A stretch of DNA of 54,151 nucleotides, from the NCBI GenBank assembly GCA_902479135.1, contig CABSNU010000014.1, forward strand, positions 1 to 54,151. Direction: 5' to 3'. Below the pieces are notes generated by a model. It was not told the origin of the DNA. It did no database searches and saw nothing but the letters and a program-made list of their open reading frames with translations. The DNA is from an uncultured Collinsella sp. Lineage in GTDB: Bacteria; Actinomycetota; Coriobacteriia; Coriobacteriales; Coriobacteriaceae. A program made the position numbers and the translations under genes. Each line of letters starts with the position of its first letter. Position 1 is the first letter of the stretch. Below, piece by piece: positions 1 to 7,702 of this stretch.

Positions 1-91
1 CGGTTTTAAACCGGGCTCGAATGAACATGCCTATTGACAATGGCTTTCTCATATTAAAATAGGGCAGAGTCGCTTGCGCAAGTCCGCCCCT

Positions 92-108
92 AAAACCGTG
101 AAGGTTTT
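92..108 (-). terminator. weak hairpin downstream of the Abi-family gene
   Basis: Six-base arms AAAACC and GGTTTT flank a 5-nt loop, 13 bases past the stop of the minus-strand Abi gene. It could end that transcript, but there is no real T-run after it in the minus direction, so this is a weak call. Confidence 0.3.
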
Positions 109-120
109 GCTATCTGCAGG

Positions 121-1083
121 CTATTCTACCAACCCGAGCGATTCTGTCAACCTGCGAAGGAACTCGAGCGCGGAGCGAGCTGCGGCGTCGGGCCCCTTGT
201 CGGGCAGCGCCTCGGTTTCGCCGTCGGCCCTGGCGAACATCTCGGCGAGCTCGGATGCGGCGCGCGAGCGCGAGGAGCCCTCGGGTACCAAGCCGGAGTG
301 CGCCACGAGCACGGTCGCGACCTCCTGCATGGCCGTATTCCCCATCCACTTCCTCCTGGTCGCCTTGGGAATCCCCACGGCGGCGACCCTTCGGGAGACG
401 CCGCTGGACGCCGAGCCCCGGGCGGCGCCCCTCTCGGCGAAGCAGTTGATCAGGCACGAGCCGTGCGCGGCGCAGTTGCGGACGGACTTCACGCGCTTGA
501 GGTCGTAGTGGGAGGCCTCGAGGCGCCTGTCGCCCCATCGCCTGGCGCAGAAGCGCACGAAGTCGATGAGGGTGCCGAACGAGGTGAGCTCAAGGAAGGC
601 CCAGGCAGGCATGTCGCCGGAGTACTTCGCGTAGAGGCTCGAGCTGTAGGGGCTGCGGCCGCTCATCTTGAGCTCGCGCAGGCGGTACTCCCTGTTTGCA
701 GTGGTAAGCGATGCCATGTAGTCGGCCACGATGGCGTAGCCGTCCTCTCCACGGTCCTCCATCTCGCGAAGCAGTGTCACCTTCTGGAAATGCTCGATGT
801 CGAGCGTCATGCCGAGCAGGGCGTGGCGCAGCTCCTGGTCGAGCGCCGCGAGCAGGCGCAGCTGGCCGAAGTCGAGGTCTACGTAGCGGCCGTCGCGCGG
901 GCCTCCCTCGTATTTCGAGAAGAGTTTGCGGTAGGATGCGAGCTTGAAGAAGTTGCACTTGTCGCGCAGGTAGTCCGCGGCCTCTTCCTCGGAACACAGT
1001 TCGAAGGCTACGCCCTTCTGCTTGAGGTGCTCTATCTGCTGCTCGATCGTGAGGATCGGCTTCCTATCGTGGGGTTCGGCCAT
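121..1083 (-). CDS. Abi_2/AbiF-type abortive-infection HEPN protein
   Basis: Protein of 320 aa. The N-terminal motif around residues 44-55 (NFFKLASYRKLF) and the central 'DLDFGQLRLLAALDQELRH' stretch (residues 69-87) are typical of the Abi_2 family. R202-N-C-A-A-H207 is a HEPN RNase signature (R-x4-H), so the protein is expected to cut RNA in the cytoplasm. The family is known from abortive phage-infection systems, and AbiF members are reported to pair with a structured non-coding RNA. The start at 1083 is preceded by AGGAGA. The 110 residues after the HEPN motif are low complexity and Arg/Ala-rich, longer than I expect for the family, so the C-terminus may be divergent. It stands alone, with fragments of other genes upstream, which fits an accessory defence locus. 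Family assignment is solid; activity is inferred. Confidence 0.8.
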   Translation of the reverse strand: MAEPHDRKPILTIEQQIEHLKQKGVAFELCSEEEAADYLRDKCNFFKLASYRKLFSKYEGGPRDGRYVDLDFGQLRLLAALDQELRHALLGMTLDIEHFQKVTLLREMEDRGEDGYAIVADYMASLTTANREYRLRELKMSGRSPYSSSLYAKYSGDMPAWAFLELTSFGTLIDFVRFCARRWGDRRLEASHYDLKRVKSVRNCAAHGSCLINCFAERGAARGSASSGVSRRVAAVGIPKATRRKWMGNTAMQEVATVLVAHSGLVPEGSSRSRAASELAEMFARADGETEALPDKGPDAAARSALEFLRRLTESLGLVE

Positions 1084-1571
1084 GCGCGGTCTCCTGTCAT
1101 TGATTTGAGAATCCTATTCTACCAGCATGTTTGCCCTGAATCCTGAAGGCCCGTTCGCCAACTCATAAGCAAGCCACCTGAGACTACTCACTTTGTTCAC
1201 GAATGGCGAAGACCTGCGACCTGGGGTTTTGCAAATGGCGCGCAAGCCACCCGCGTTAATTCACTTGCGATTGCAGCTGGCGGCTTGCGGGCAAAAGGGC
1301 GGTTGAGTTTCAAAACGGGCGTTTTCGGCGCCATCGAGCCTCCAAAGGCGACCCGCCGCGCACTTTGGGACAAAAACAAAAACTCAAAGCCCTGAGTTTG
1401 AAAAAAGTTTTTGAGGTTGTCCCAGCTTTTGTCCCCGAAGCCGACGAAACGCGACATCGCGTCATTCGGCGGCACGCGTTCCGTGTCGATGCCGAAAACT
1501 GGGTGTAACTGGAGTGACGGGACGGCAGAACCGACGCCATCGAGTGGGAATAAACGATATTCGTTGATTTC
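1084..1571 (-). other. structured gap upstream of the Abi gene; candidate AbiF-associated RNA
   Basis: About 490 bases with no convincing gene; a 143-aa minus-strand frame exists but resembles nothing I recognise. A long imperfect hairpin covers 1367-1423: outer arms GGGACAA/TTGTCCC enclose AAACTCA/TGAGTTT with a 6-nt loop. A second pair, GCAAGCC near 1242 and GGCTTGC near 1283, is weaker. Because AbiF-type toxins are known to have a cognate structured RNA next to the gene, this is the natural place for it. I cannot test the covariance model, so the identity is inference only. Confidence 0.3.
1519..1553 (+). pseudogene. C-terminal gene fragment ending ...IEWE-stop
   Basis: A short open stretch ends RTDAIEWE followed by TAA and, 18 bases later, by a strong terminator. 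Two further sites in the window (stop codons at 12002-12004 and 27530-27532) end in IEWE or VEWE in the same way, each with a small hairpin over the stop codon. I read these as 3' ends of lost genes of one family, but a structured RNA element is an alternative. The source gene is not recognised. Confidence 0.35.
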
Positions 1572-1613
1572 AAGCCCCCGACCTGCGAAAACAGGTCGGG
1601 GGCTTCTTATTTT
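1572..1613 (+). terminator. strong rho-independent terminator
   Basis: Perfect 14-bp arms (1572-1585 and 1592-1605) with a 6-nt loop are followed by CTTATTTT. The T-rich tail is on the plus strand, so it ends a rightward transcript although no intact rightward gene lies before it. Confidence 0.85.
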
Positions 1614-1647
1614 GCAATCTCTGTGCAACCTTTGCGGTTTCGCGCCC

Positions 1648-1674
1648 CGTGAACAGGGGACGTAGCACTGTTCA
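1648..1674. repeat. short palindrome GTGAACA...TGTTCAC
   Basis: Seven-base perfect arms flank a GGGGAC-containing centre. It resembles in style the GTGACAAAGGG palindromes at 35 and 41 kb. Confidence 0.4.
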
Positions 1675-1698
1675 CGTCTGGGCCCATATCGGCACCGA

Positions 1699-1782
1699 TC
1701 ATTGCCCGCGCTGCTTCTGCTTGCGCTTCAGCTTCCGCTGCTCGAGGCACGTCGCCCGGTGTTCCTCGCCAGAGGAGAGCTG
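1699..1782 (-). pseudogene. C-terminal remnant of a second yjdF
   Basis: The minus-strand frame ends ...LEQRKLKRKQKQRGQ-stop, nearly the same as the end of the intact YjdF at 12987-13406 (FEQRKLKRKQKHRGH). Upstream of about residue -27 the similarity stops. It is a truncated copy or leftover of another yjdF, indicating rearrangement near the regulator gene. Confidence 0.6.
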
Positions 1783-1810
1783 GCCGTTCCTTGCGAAACC
1801 GCGAGGCCAG

Positions 1811-1978
1811 CTATATCCGCTTGCTGCGGGCTTGCTTGAGCCAGTTCCTCTTGAAAGAGCCTATACCTCCGAAGAACTTATTGTACGTCTCACCGTTCTC
1901 CTTGGCTTCGTACTTGACCAAGGCAAGTTCGATAGTGCAGAGGTAATCCGCCGCTTGCTCGAGGCGGTAGTCGGTCAT
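1811..1978 (-). CDS. small unrecognised protein or fragment (55 aa)
   Basis: The frame from ATG 1978 has coding-like third positions and a plausible composition (MTDYRLEQAADYLCTIELAL at the start, WLKQARSKRI at the end). No ribosome-binding site is evident before the ATG, so it is more likely the tail of a larger lost gene. I do not recognise the family. Confidence 0.3.
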   Translation of the reverse strand: MTDYRLEQAADYLCTIELALVKYEAKENGETYNKFFGGIGSFKRNWLKQARSKRI

Positions 1979-2011
1979 CGAGGTCTTGCGGCGTCGGACG
2001 ACCCCTTTTGA

Positions 2012-2167
2012 GAGGACCTTGCCCACCGAGCCGTCTCGCCCACGGAACAGAAGGAGCGCATCCCCGCGACCTTCGGCGACCTGTGCTGCGAGATGGAGGG
2101 CTGCACCATCGCGCAGGGCCCTTTCCAAAGCGAAGTGTCGAGTCGAAGTGTTGAGCGTCGGCCCTGA
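2012..2167 (+). pseudogene. remnant of an MTA/SAH-nucleosidase-like gene
   Basis: Directly after an in-frame stop (2009-2011) the plus strand reads ERIPATFGDLCCEMEGCTIA, close to the FG..C.EMEG.AIA motif that holds the catalytic glutamate region of 5'-methylthioadenosine/S-adenosylhomocysteine nucleosidases. It ends at TGA 2165-2167, has no start codon or N-terminal half, and the usual C-terminal helix is missing. A decayed fragment. Confidence 0.45.
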
Positions 2168-2265
2168 ATGTTCAATGGCCGTTGTTTTCTGCCCCTCAAG
2201 TGGTGAACTTCTCCTCGGGGCTGTTGATTCCCCCACGCGCCCCCTTCCGTTCTCTGTGTTCCCCT

Positions 2266-2287
2266 TATACTCCTTGTACAAGGAGGT
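2266..2287 (+). promoter_or_regulatory. -10-like box and palindrome over the SD of the LevR-type gene
   Basis: TATACT at 2266-2271 is followed by the perfect palindrome CCTTGTACAAGG (2272-2283), which runs into the Shine-Dalgarno AAGGAGGT. A regulator or an RNA fold could act here. No good -35 box was seen. Confidence 0.35.
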
Positions 2288-2295
2288 AAGAAGTC

Positions 2296-5037
2296 ATGGA
2301 CAAGACCGCACAGGACAGCTTGGCAAAGAAGCCCGTCGACATGAGGGACAGGATTCTCGAGCATCTCGAGGCCCTCACCTCTGCCGTCTCGCTCGACGAC
2401 CTTGCCCGTCTGTCCACCTCCGACATCGCCGAGACGCTCATCATCTCCAGGAGTCTGGCGAGCCAGTACCTCAACGACCTTGTTCGCGCCGGCCTTGTGG
2501 TTAAGGTGGCGGGCAGGCCTGTCCGTTATTTTCATCGCCGCGCGTTCCAGAAGCGTTTTCAGGTAAAGCTCTCTGCAAGCGAGTACGCCTCGCTCGCCGA
2601 CCTCATCCAGGCGACGGGAATCGCCGATCACCGTGACTTCGCGCGTGCCGTGGGCTTTGACCTGAGCCTCAGCTCCGTTGTCGAGCAGTGCAAGGCTGCG
2701 GTTCAGTACCCTCCGTTCGGCCTGCCCATCCTCTTGAGCGGCGGCGTGGGTGTCGGCAAGTCTTTCCTTTCTCGTCTTGTGTACGAGTACGGCAAGAACC
2801 AGGGCTTGCTGTCCCGCGACTCCTCCTATGTGCGCATCGACTGCGCCGGGGTCCCGGACGCCGCCTCGTTCAACGGGCTTCTTGACGAGTCGATCGCGAA
2901 ATCGCGCGGGGGTGTGGTTTTTGTCAACGGCATCGAGGCACTCTCTCCCTCTGCGATGGAGCACTGCCTTGCGACGGCCCTCGGGCTCGATGCCTCCCAG
3001 GATGCGCCGCGCGCTCGCCTCGTTCTTTCGACGACGCTTTCCGCCGATGACCTGAAGGTTTCCTCGGCCTACAGCAAAATGCCCATCTGTGCCCGCGTCC
3101 CCTCACTCAAGGAGCGGACCCCCGAGGAGCGCGAGGATCTCATCTTGAGCTTCCTGCGCAGCGAGGGGTGCCGAATCGGTTCTGATGTGAAGATTAGCCG
3201 CGGCGCATACCGTTGCCTCGTGAACGCGGACTTTTCCGATAACATCGCCGGCTTGCGCGCCTGCGTGACGAACTGCTGCGCCAAAGCGTTCCTCAATCGC
3301 GAGGGCGACTACGTCGTCGTTCGCCCGTATCTTCTTCCCAGCGGGCTCCTCTCCTCCGCGCAGATCGATCAACAGCCCGACGATGGCGTTCTGATCGACG
3401 CGTCCCTGGATGCCGCCGAGAGCACAGGGCCGGTCGAGCAGGCGCTCGATGCCCTGTGCTCTCTCGATGAGCGATTCTGCGCCGGGGAGCTCTCTGTCTC
3501 CGAGCTCGTCTCGCAAGCTGTCTCCGCTGTGCGCGGCGTTGAGGATCACTTGATCTTCGGCCGCGGCGTTACCTCCTCGAGGTCGCGCGCCTTCGAGCGC
3601 ATCGTGGGCGCGGTCCTTGCCGACGCAGGCTCTTCTTATGGCATCGAGCTTTCGAGGAAGGTTGCTTTTCTACTGGCCCAGGAGATTTGCCTGCAGTTGT
3701 GGCCGGGCATCGGCCTGGCTAAGCGAAAGTCTGCCTGTGCGGAGCAAATCTCCCATCTCCTCGGTGCCGTGACCTCCGAATTGCCGTTTGCCTCGAGCGT
3801 CTCCGATCAGGTCGCCGCAGACGTGGAAGGGGCGCTGGGAATCTCGCTCGATCACTTCACGAAGACGCTTCTGACGCTGTGCGTCGTATCGGAGTCTCGC
3901 GACGCGAAGGCCCTTCGAACGCTCTGCGTCATCTTGTCCCACGGCTACTCAACGGCGACGAGCATCGCCGACGCGGCGAACCGTATGCTCGGCATGCATG
4001 TGTACGAGGCGGTCGACATGCCCTACGACCAGCAGCTGAAGGACATCGTCGGTCCGCTCCAGCGCCTCGTCGACCGCCATTCCTACTGCACCGGGGTCGT
4101 ATTCCTCGTCGACATGGGCTCCTTGGAGGAGGCCTATAAGGCTCTCGAGAACGTTACCGACTCCACTATCGGCGTGGTGAACAACGTCTCTACCGGTCTT
4201 GCGCTCGAGATCGGGGTCGGGCTGCTCGGCGGCAAGTCCATCGCCGAGGTTCTTGGCGATGCGACCGCCGCGTGCGTGACGCACTGCAAGGTGATCGAGC
4301 GCATCAACCGTGAGGACGCCATCGTCTTCTGCTCCGAGTCCGGGGTCGACGCCGCGGAGAGGATACGCCAGCTCGTCTCGCAGAGCCTCCCGCGCACCAT
4401 AGGCGCGCGCCTGCTCACGAGGCCCTTCAAGCAGCTCGTCGCGAACGGGTCGAACGACGCCGTTTTCTCCGAGCACCGCGTCTGCGCCGTCATCGGCACG
4501 GGAGACCCCGGGGTCGCCTCCATCCCCTTCGTCGCCCTCGAGGACATCATGTCGACGGCGTCCGCCTCTAAGGTCGATGCCGTGTTCGGCAGGTGGCTTG
4601 ACGCTTCCGAGCTCTCTTCTTTCCACGAGAAGCTGCTCTCGAACATGACGCTGCAGAACGTTATCCGCTCCATCACCATCCTCGACCCGGAGCGGCTGTT
4701 CCACGAGATCGAGAGCGCCGTGCACGAGCTTCAGCGCAGGACAGGCGAGAAGATCGGCAGCAACGCCATCATTGGGCTCTACGTCCACCTCTGCTGTCTC
4801 GTCGAGCGCCTTGTTACCAGAAACCCCATTGAGACCTACGTTGGCCAGGACCGCTTCGAGGAGGAGCGTGCCGATTTCATCGAGTCCTTCAGGCAGAGCT
4901 TCTCGAGTATCTCGACGCGCTATCGCGTAGAGGTTCCCGTAAGCGAGATCGCATATGTCTTCGACTACATAAGCGTGAGCGCCGCCCCGGCGCGAGAAGA
5001 GCGCCTCGGCTCCTCGGACCTCCTGCTCGACGAGTGA
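2296..5037 (+). CDS. LevR/ManR-type PTS-responsive regulator with degenerate AAA domain
   Basis: Protein of 913 aa, start set by AAGGAGGT. Order: winged HTH (about 17-80); AAA domain with Walker A GGVGVGKS (149-156); a PRD-like region (about 375-480); an EIIA-Man-like domain with a histidine in CVILSHGYSTAT; a C-terminal PRD with a histidine in LYVHLCCLVERL. This is the layout of LevR, whose activity is set by PTS phosphorylation. Two hallmarks are lost: the sigma-54-contacting GAFTGA loop is not recognisable, and the Walker B acidic pair is replaced (GGVVFVNG, 205-212). No -24/-12 promoter is visible before the PTS genes. It therefore probably does not work as a sigma-54 activator. Its position directly before the PTS operon makes it the likely local regulator. 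Confidence 0.85.
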   Translation: MDKTAQDSLAKKPVDMRDRILEHLEALTSAVSLDDLARLSTSDIAETLIISRSLASQYLNDLVRAGLVVKVAGRPVRYFHRRAFQKRFQVKLSASEYASLADLIQATGIADHRDFARAVGFDLSLSSVVEQCKAAVQYPPFGLPILLSGGVGVGKSFLSRLVYEYGKNQGLLSRDSSYVRIDCAGVPDAASFNGLLDESIAKSRGGVVFVNGIEALSPSAMEHCLATALGLDASQDAPRARLVLSTTLSADDLKVSSAYSKMPICARVPSLKERTPEEREDLILSFLRSEGCRIGSDVKISRGAYRCLVNADFSDNIAGLRACVTNCCAKAFLNREGDYVVVRPYLLPSGLLSSAQIDQQPDDGVLIDASLDAAESTGPVEQALDALCSLDERFCAGELSVSELVSQAVSAVRGVEDHLIFGRGVTSSRSRAFERIVGAVLADAGSSYGIELSRKVAFLLAQEICLQLWPGIGLAKRKSACAEQISHLLGAVTSELPFASSVSDQVAADVEGALGISLDHFTKTLLTLCVVSESRDAKALRTLCVILSHGYSTATSIADAANRMLGMHVYEAVDMPYDQQLKDIVGPLQRLVDRHSYCTGVVFLVDMGSLEEAYKALENVTDSTIGVVNNVSTGLALEIGVGLLGGKSIAEVLGDATAACVTHCKVIERINREDAIVFCSESGVDAAERIRQLVSQSLPRTIGARLLTRPFKQLVANGSNDAVFSEHRVCAVIGTGDPGVASIPFVALEDIMSTASASKVDAVFGRWLDASELSSFHEKLLSNMTLQNVIRSITILDPERLFHEIESAVHELQRRTGEKIGSNAIIGLYVHLCCLVERLVTRNPIETYVGQDRFEEERADFIESFRQSFSSISTRYRVEVPVSEIAYVFDYISVSAAPAREERLGSSDLLLDE

Positions 5038-5160
5038 CCTTCCCCGCGCCGCCGCAAGCTGACCGCGCGTCCTCAATAATCCGATAACCCCTTGCCCGGC
5101 GCGAATCCGGATAGCGCCGAGGCAGTACCGAACGTAAAACTTCATTTGATAGGAGCAAAC

Positions 5161-5634
5161 ATGAGTGTTGTTATGGCACGAATCGACAATCGCCTGCTTC
5201 ACGGCATCATCGTGACGCAGTGGGCCCCGGTGTCGGGCGCGACCCGAGTCATGGTCATCGACGACAAGGTCGCCGGCGACGAGGTCCTGAAGTCCACTAT
5301 GAGGATGGCGCGCCCCGCGGGCATGGCCGTCTCGATCATCTCCGAGCAGACCGCGCTCAAGAACTTCGCGGCGGGCAAGTACGACCGCGAGAAGGTCTTT
5401 GTCATCGCCAAGGAGCCCGAGACGATCCTTCACCTGGTCGAGTCGGGCATCGAGCTCCCGTCGCTGATCGTCGGCGGCTCTCTTGTCAAGGAGGGCGGCG
5501 TCCAGCTCACCCAGCGCGCCTATGCCTCCGCCGAGAACGTCCAGAGCTACAAGGCGCTCATCGCCCGCGGCGTCAAGGTGACGGCACAGTTCGTGCCCGC
5601 CGACAAGCCCGTCTCCGTCGCCGACCTCATCTAA
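5161..5634 (+). CDS. PTS mannose/fructose/sorbose-family component IIB
   Basis: Protein of 157 aa. The N-terminal motif ARIDNRLLHGIIVTQW carries the phosphorylated histidine (H in RLLHG), as in ManX/LevE IIB domains. The start at 5161 follows AGGAGC; an upstream ATG at 5092 lacks a binding site. It accepts phosphate from IIA (7292-7690) and passes it to the sugar during import through IIC/IID. First gene of a tightly spaced operon, 123 bp after the regulator. Confidence 0.93.
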   Translation: MSVVMARIDNRLLHGIIVTQWAPVSGATRVMVIDDKVAGDEVLKSTMRMARPAGMAVSIISEQTALKNFAAGKYDREKVFVIAKEPETILHLVESGIELPSLIVGGSLVKEGGVQLTQRAYASAENVQSYKALIARGVKVTAQFVPADKPVSVADLI

Positions 5635-5643
5635 GGAGGGATC

Positions 5644-6429
5644 ATGGTCAACTTCACTATCCTGCAGGTCGTCCTTTTGACCCTGCTGGCCTTCATCAAG
5701 CACGTGGACTACTACGGCATCCCGATGATCTTCGTCAACTATGCCGTCTTCTGGGGCCTTATCACCGGCGTCGTCATGGGCGACTGGCAGACCGGCCTCG
5801 TCATCGGCGGCACCATCCAGCTCATGCAGCTCGGCGTCGCGGGCTTCGGCGGCTCGTCGATTCCCGACTACGGCACGATGGCCATCATCGCCACCGCCTA
5901 CGGCGTGACCCTGGGCTCCGACACGGGCCTCGCCATCGGCCTGCCGGTCGGCATGCTCGGCATCCAGCTCGACGTCATCGTCAAGATCCTCAACGGCTTC
6001 GTCGTCGAGAAGTCCCAGAAGTTCTGCGACGAGGGCAAGTTCAAGCAGATGAACGCCATCCTGTGGGTCTGCCCCGCGCTCTTCGGCCTGTGTGCCGCCC
6101 TGCCCGTCTTTGTCTCCGTGACCCTCGGCCAGCCCGCCGTCAACTGGCTCCTCGAGGTTATGCCTCAGTGGTTCCTCTCCGGCCTCACCCTCGCCGGCAA
6201 GATGCTCCCGGCCATCGGTATCGCCATGCTGCTCCGCTACATGCCCACCGGCAAGTACTTCCAGTACCTGCTCGTCGGCTTCTTCCTCTCGGCCTTCCTG
6301 AACGTGCCCATCATCGGCGCCGCCATCGTCGGCGTTGCCCTCGCGATCGCGTTCTACCAGCGTGCCGAGAGGGACACCGAGCTCGCCGCCCACGCTTCCG
6401 CAGACGCCTTCATCGGAGAGGATGAGTAA
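5644..6429 (+). CDS. PTS mannose/fructose/sorbose-family component IIC
   Basis: Protein of 261 aa, a multi-helix membrane permease subunit with the family-typical stretch VVMGDWQTGLVIGGTIQLMQ and glycine-rich loop GVAGFGGSSIPDYG. It forms the sugar channel with IID. It starts 9 bp after the IIB stop, with GGAGG before the ATG, and ends 2 bp before IID, so translation is probably coupled. Confidence 0.93.
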   Translation: MVNFTILQVVLLTLLAFIKHVDYYGIPMIFVNYAVFWGLITGVVMGDWQTGLVIGGTIQLMQLGVAGFGGSSIPDYGTMAIIATAYGVTLGSDTGLAIGLPVGMLGIQLDVIVKILNGFVVEKSQKFCDEGKFKQMNAILWVCPALFGLCAALPVFVSVTLGQPAVNWLLEVMPQWFLSGLTLAGKMLPAIGIAMLLRYMPTGKYFQYLLVGFFLSAFLNVPIIGAAIVGVALAIAFYQRAERDTELAAHASADAFIGEDE

Positions 6430-6431
6430 CC

Positions 6432-7265
6432 ATGGAAAACGAGAACATCACCGCCGTCGCCGAGGGCAAGCCCTCCGGCTACAAGGTCACCAAGAAGGAT
6501 CTGCGCAACGCGAACTGGCGCTGGCTCATGAGCGTGTGCACCTTCAACTACCAGACCCAGCAGGGCGCCTCAGTCGCCTACGCCCTCTCGCCGGTCCTGA
6601 GGAAGATCTACACGAACGACGAGGACTATAAGCAAGCGCTCAACAACCACTTCCGCTACTACAATACCCAGCCTTGGCTCGCCGCCATCATCCTTGGCGC
6701 CTGCGTGGCCATGGAGGAACGCGACGGCCTAGCGGCGGCGGACGCCGTCCAAGACCTGAAGATCGGCACCATGGGACCGCTCGCCGGCGTCGGCGACTCC
6801 CTGCTCATGACCATGATCCCGACCATCATGGGCTCCATCGCCGCCTACATGGCCATCGAGGGCAACCCCGTGGGAGCCGGCATCTGGTTCGCGCTCATCC
6901 TGGCCATCTTCTGGGTCCGCATGCACGCCCTCGAGTTCGGCTACAAGCAGGGCGTGAAGCTCGTCACCGACTTCAGCGAGAAGCTTCCCAACCTCACTGC
7001 CGCCGCCTCCGTGCTCGGCCTCACCGTGGTCGGCTGCCTCATCGCCTCGGTCATCGGCGTCACCTGCCCGATTAGCTTCAGCTTCGGCGACGTCTCGATG
7101 GAGATTCAGCCGCTGCTCGACAAGATCCTGCCTGCCATGATCCCCGCCGCCATCACGGGAAGCGCGTATTACCTTCTTACCAAGAAGAACGCGAGCATGA
7201 CGGCCCTCATCCTCGTGGTGATCGTCCTCGCGATGGTCGCCTCCGCCGCTGGCATCCTCGCCTAG
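6432..7265 (+). CDS. PTS mannose/fructose/sorbose-family component IID
   Basis: Protein of 277 aa. Hallmarks are SVCTFNYQTQQGASVAYAL near the N-terminus and the GPLAGVGDSLLMTMIPTIMG segment, both conserved in IID, plus C-terminal membrane segments. Partner of IIC in the membrane complex. Confidence 0.93.
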   Translation: MENENITAVAEGKPSGYKVTKKDLRNANWRWLMSVCTFNYQTQQGASVAYALSPVLRKIYTNDEDYKQALNNHFRYYNTQPWLAAIILGACVAMEERDGLAAADAVQDLKIGTMGPLAGVGDSLLMTMIPTIMGSIAAYMAIEGNPVGAGIWFALILAIFWVRMHALEFGYKQGVKLVTDFSEKLPNLTAAASVLGLTVVGCLIASVIGVTCPISFSFGDVSMEIQPLLDKILPAMIPAAITGSAYYLLTKKNASMTALILVVIVLAMVASAAGILA

Positions 7266-7291
7266 CTTCGACCCAAGAGATTGGTGAATCA

Positions 7292-7690
7292 ATGAGAAAG
7301 ATAGTTGTGGCGAGCCATTCCCTTCTCGCCCAGGGCTTCAAGGACACCCTCGAGTTCCTTACGGGTAAGAGCGACGCCGTCAACGCCGTGTGCGCCTACG
7401 TGAACGACAACGGCGAGGGGCTCGACGCGGCGGTCGAGGCGGCTCTTTCGGGCACTGACGAGGTTGTCGTCCTCACCGACGCGCTCGGCGGCAGCGTGAA
7501 CCAGCGCTTCTCCCGCTTCGCCTCCGACCGGATCCACGTGATCGCGGGTGTCAACCTCCCGCTCGCCATGACGGTCGCGCTCGCGCGCCCCGACGAGAAA
7601 CTCGACTTCGACGCCCTCGTCGACGAGGCGCGCCAGCAGATCGTCTACGTGAACGGTGCCAGTTCCGCCGAGTGCGAAGACGACGAATAG
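7292..7690 (+). CDS. PTS mannose-family component IIA
   Basis: Protein of 132 aa. IVVASHSLLAQG at the N-terminus carries the active histidine (H9) that takes phosphate from HPr. The usual glycine after this histidine is serine here. VLTDALGGSVNQ is the second family motif. Encoded as a free domain after IID, 12 bp before the glycosidase gene. This IIA, or IIB, would also be expected to phosphorylate the LevR-type regulator. Confidence 0.9.
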   Translation: MRKIVVASHSLLAQGFKDTLEFLTGKSDAVNAVCAYVNDNGEGLDAAVEAALSGTDEVVVLTDALGGSVNQRFSRFASDRIHVIAGVNLPLAMTVALARPDEKLDFDALVDEARQQIVYVNGASSAECEDDE

Positions 7691-7702
7691 AGGAGGTCGA
7701 CG

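Noticed and set aside
1197..1628. 143-aa minus-strand frame upstream of the Abi gene
   Set aside because: Crosses a strong terminator and the hairpin region, has no binding site and no recognisable domain; treated as non-coding.
1649..2011. 120-aa plus-strand frame after the first terminator
   Set aside because: Lies opposite the yjdF tail and the 55-aa minus-strand frame; composition is Arg/Cys/Leu-rich without family resemblance.
5038..5160. Sigma-54 type -24/-12 promoter before the PTS operon
   Set aside because: Looked for because the regulator is LevR-like, but no GG/GC pair with proper spacing was found.
3949..6393. 814-codon open frame on the minus strand across the regulator and PTS genes
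   Set aside because: Shadow of high-GC coding sequence; composition is extreme in Asp, Gly and Glu with no family resemblance, and it crosses true genes.
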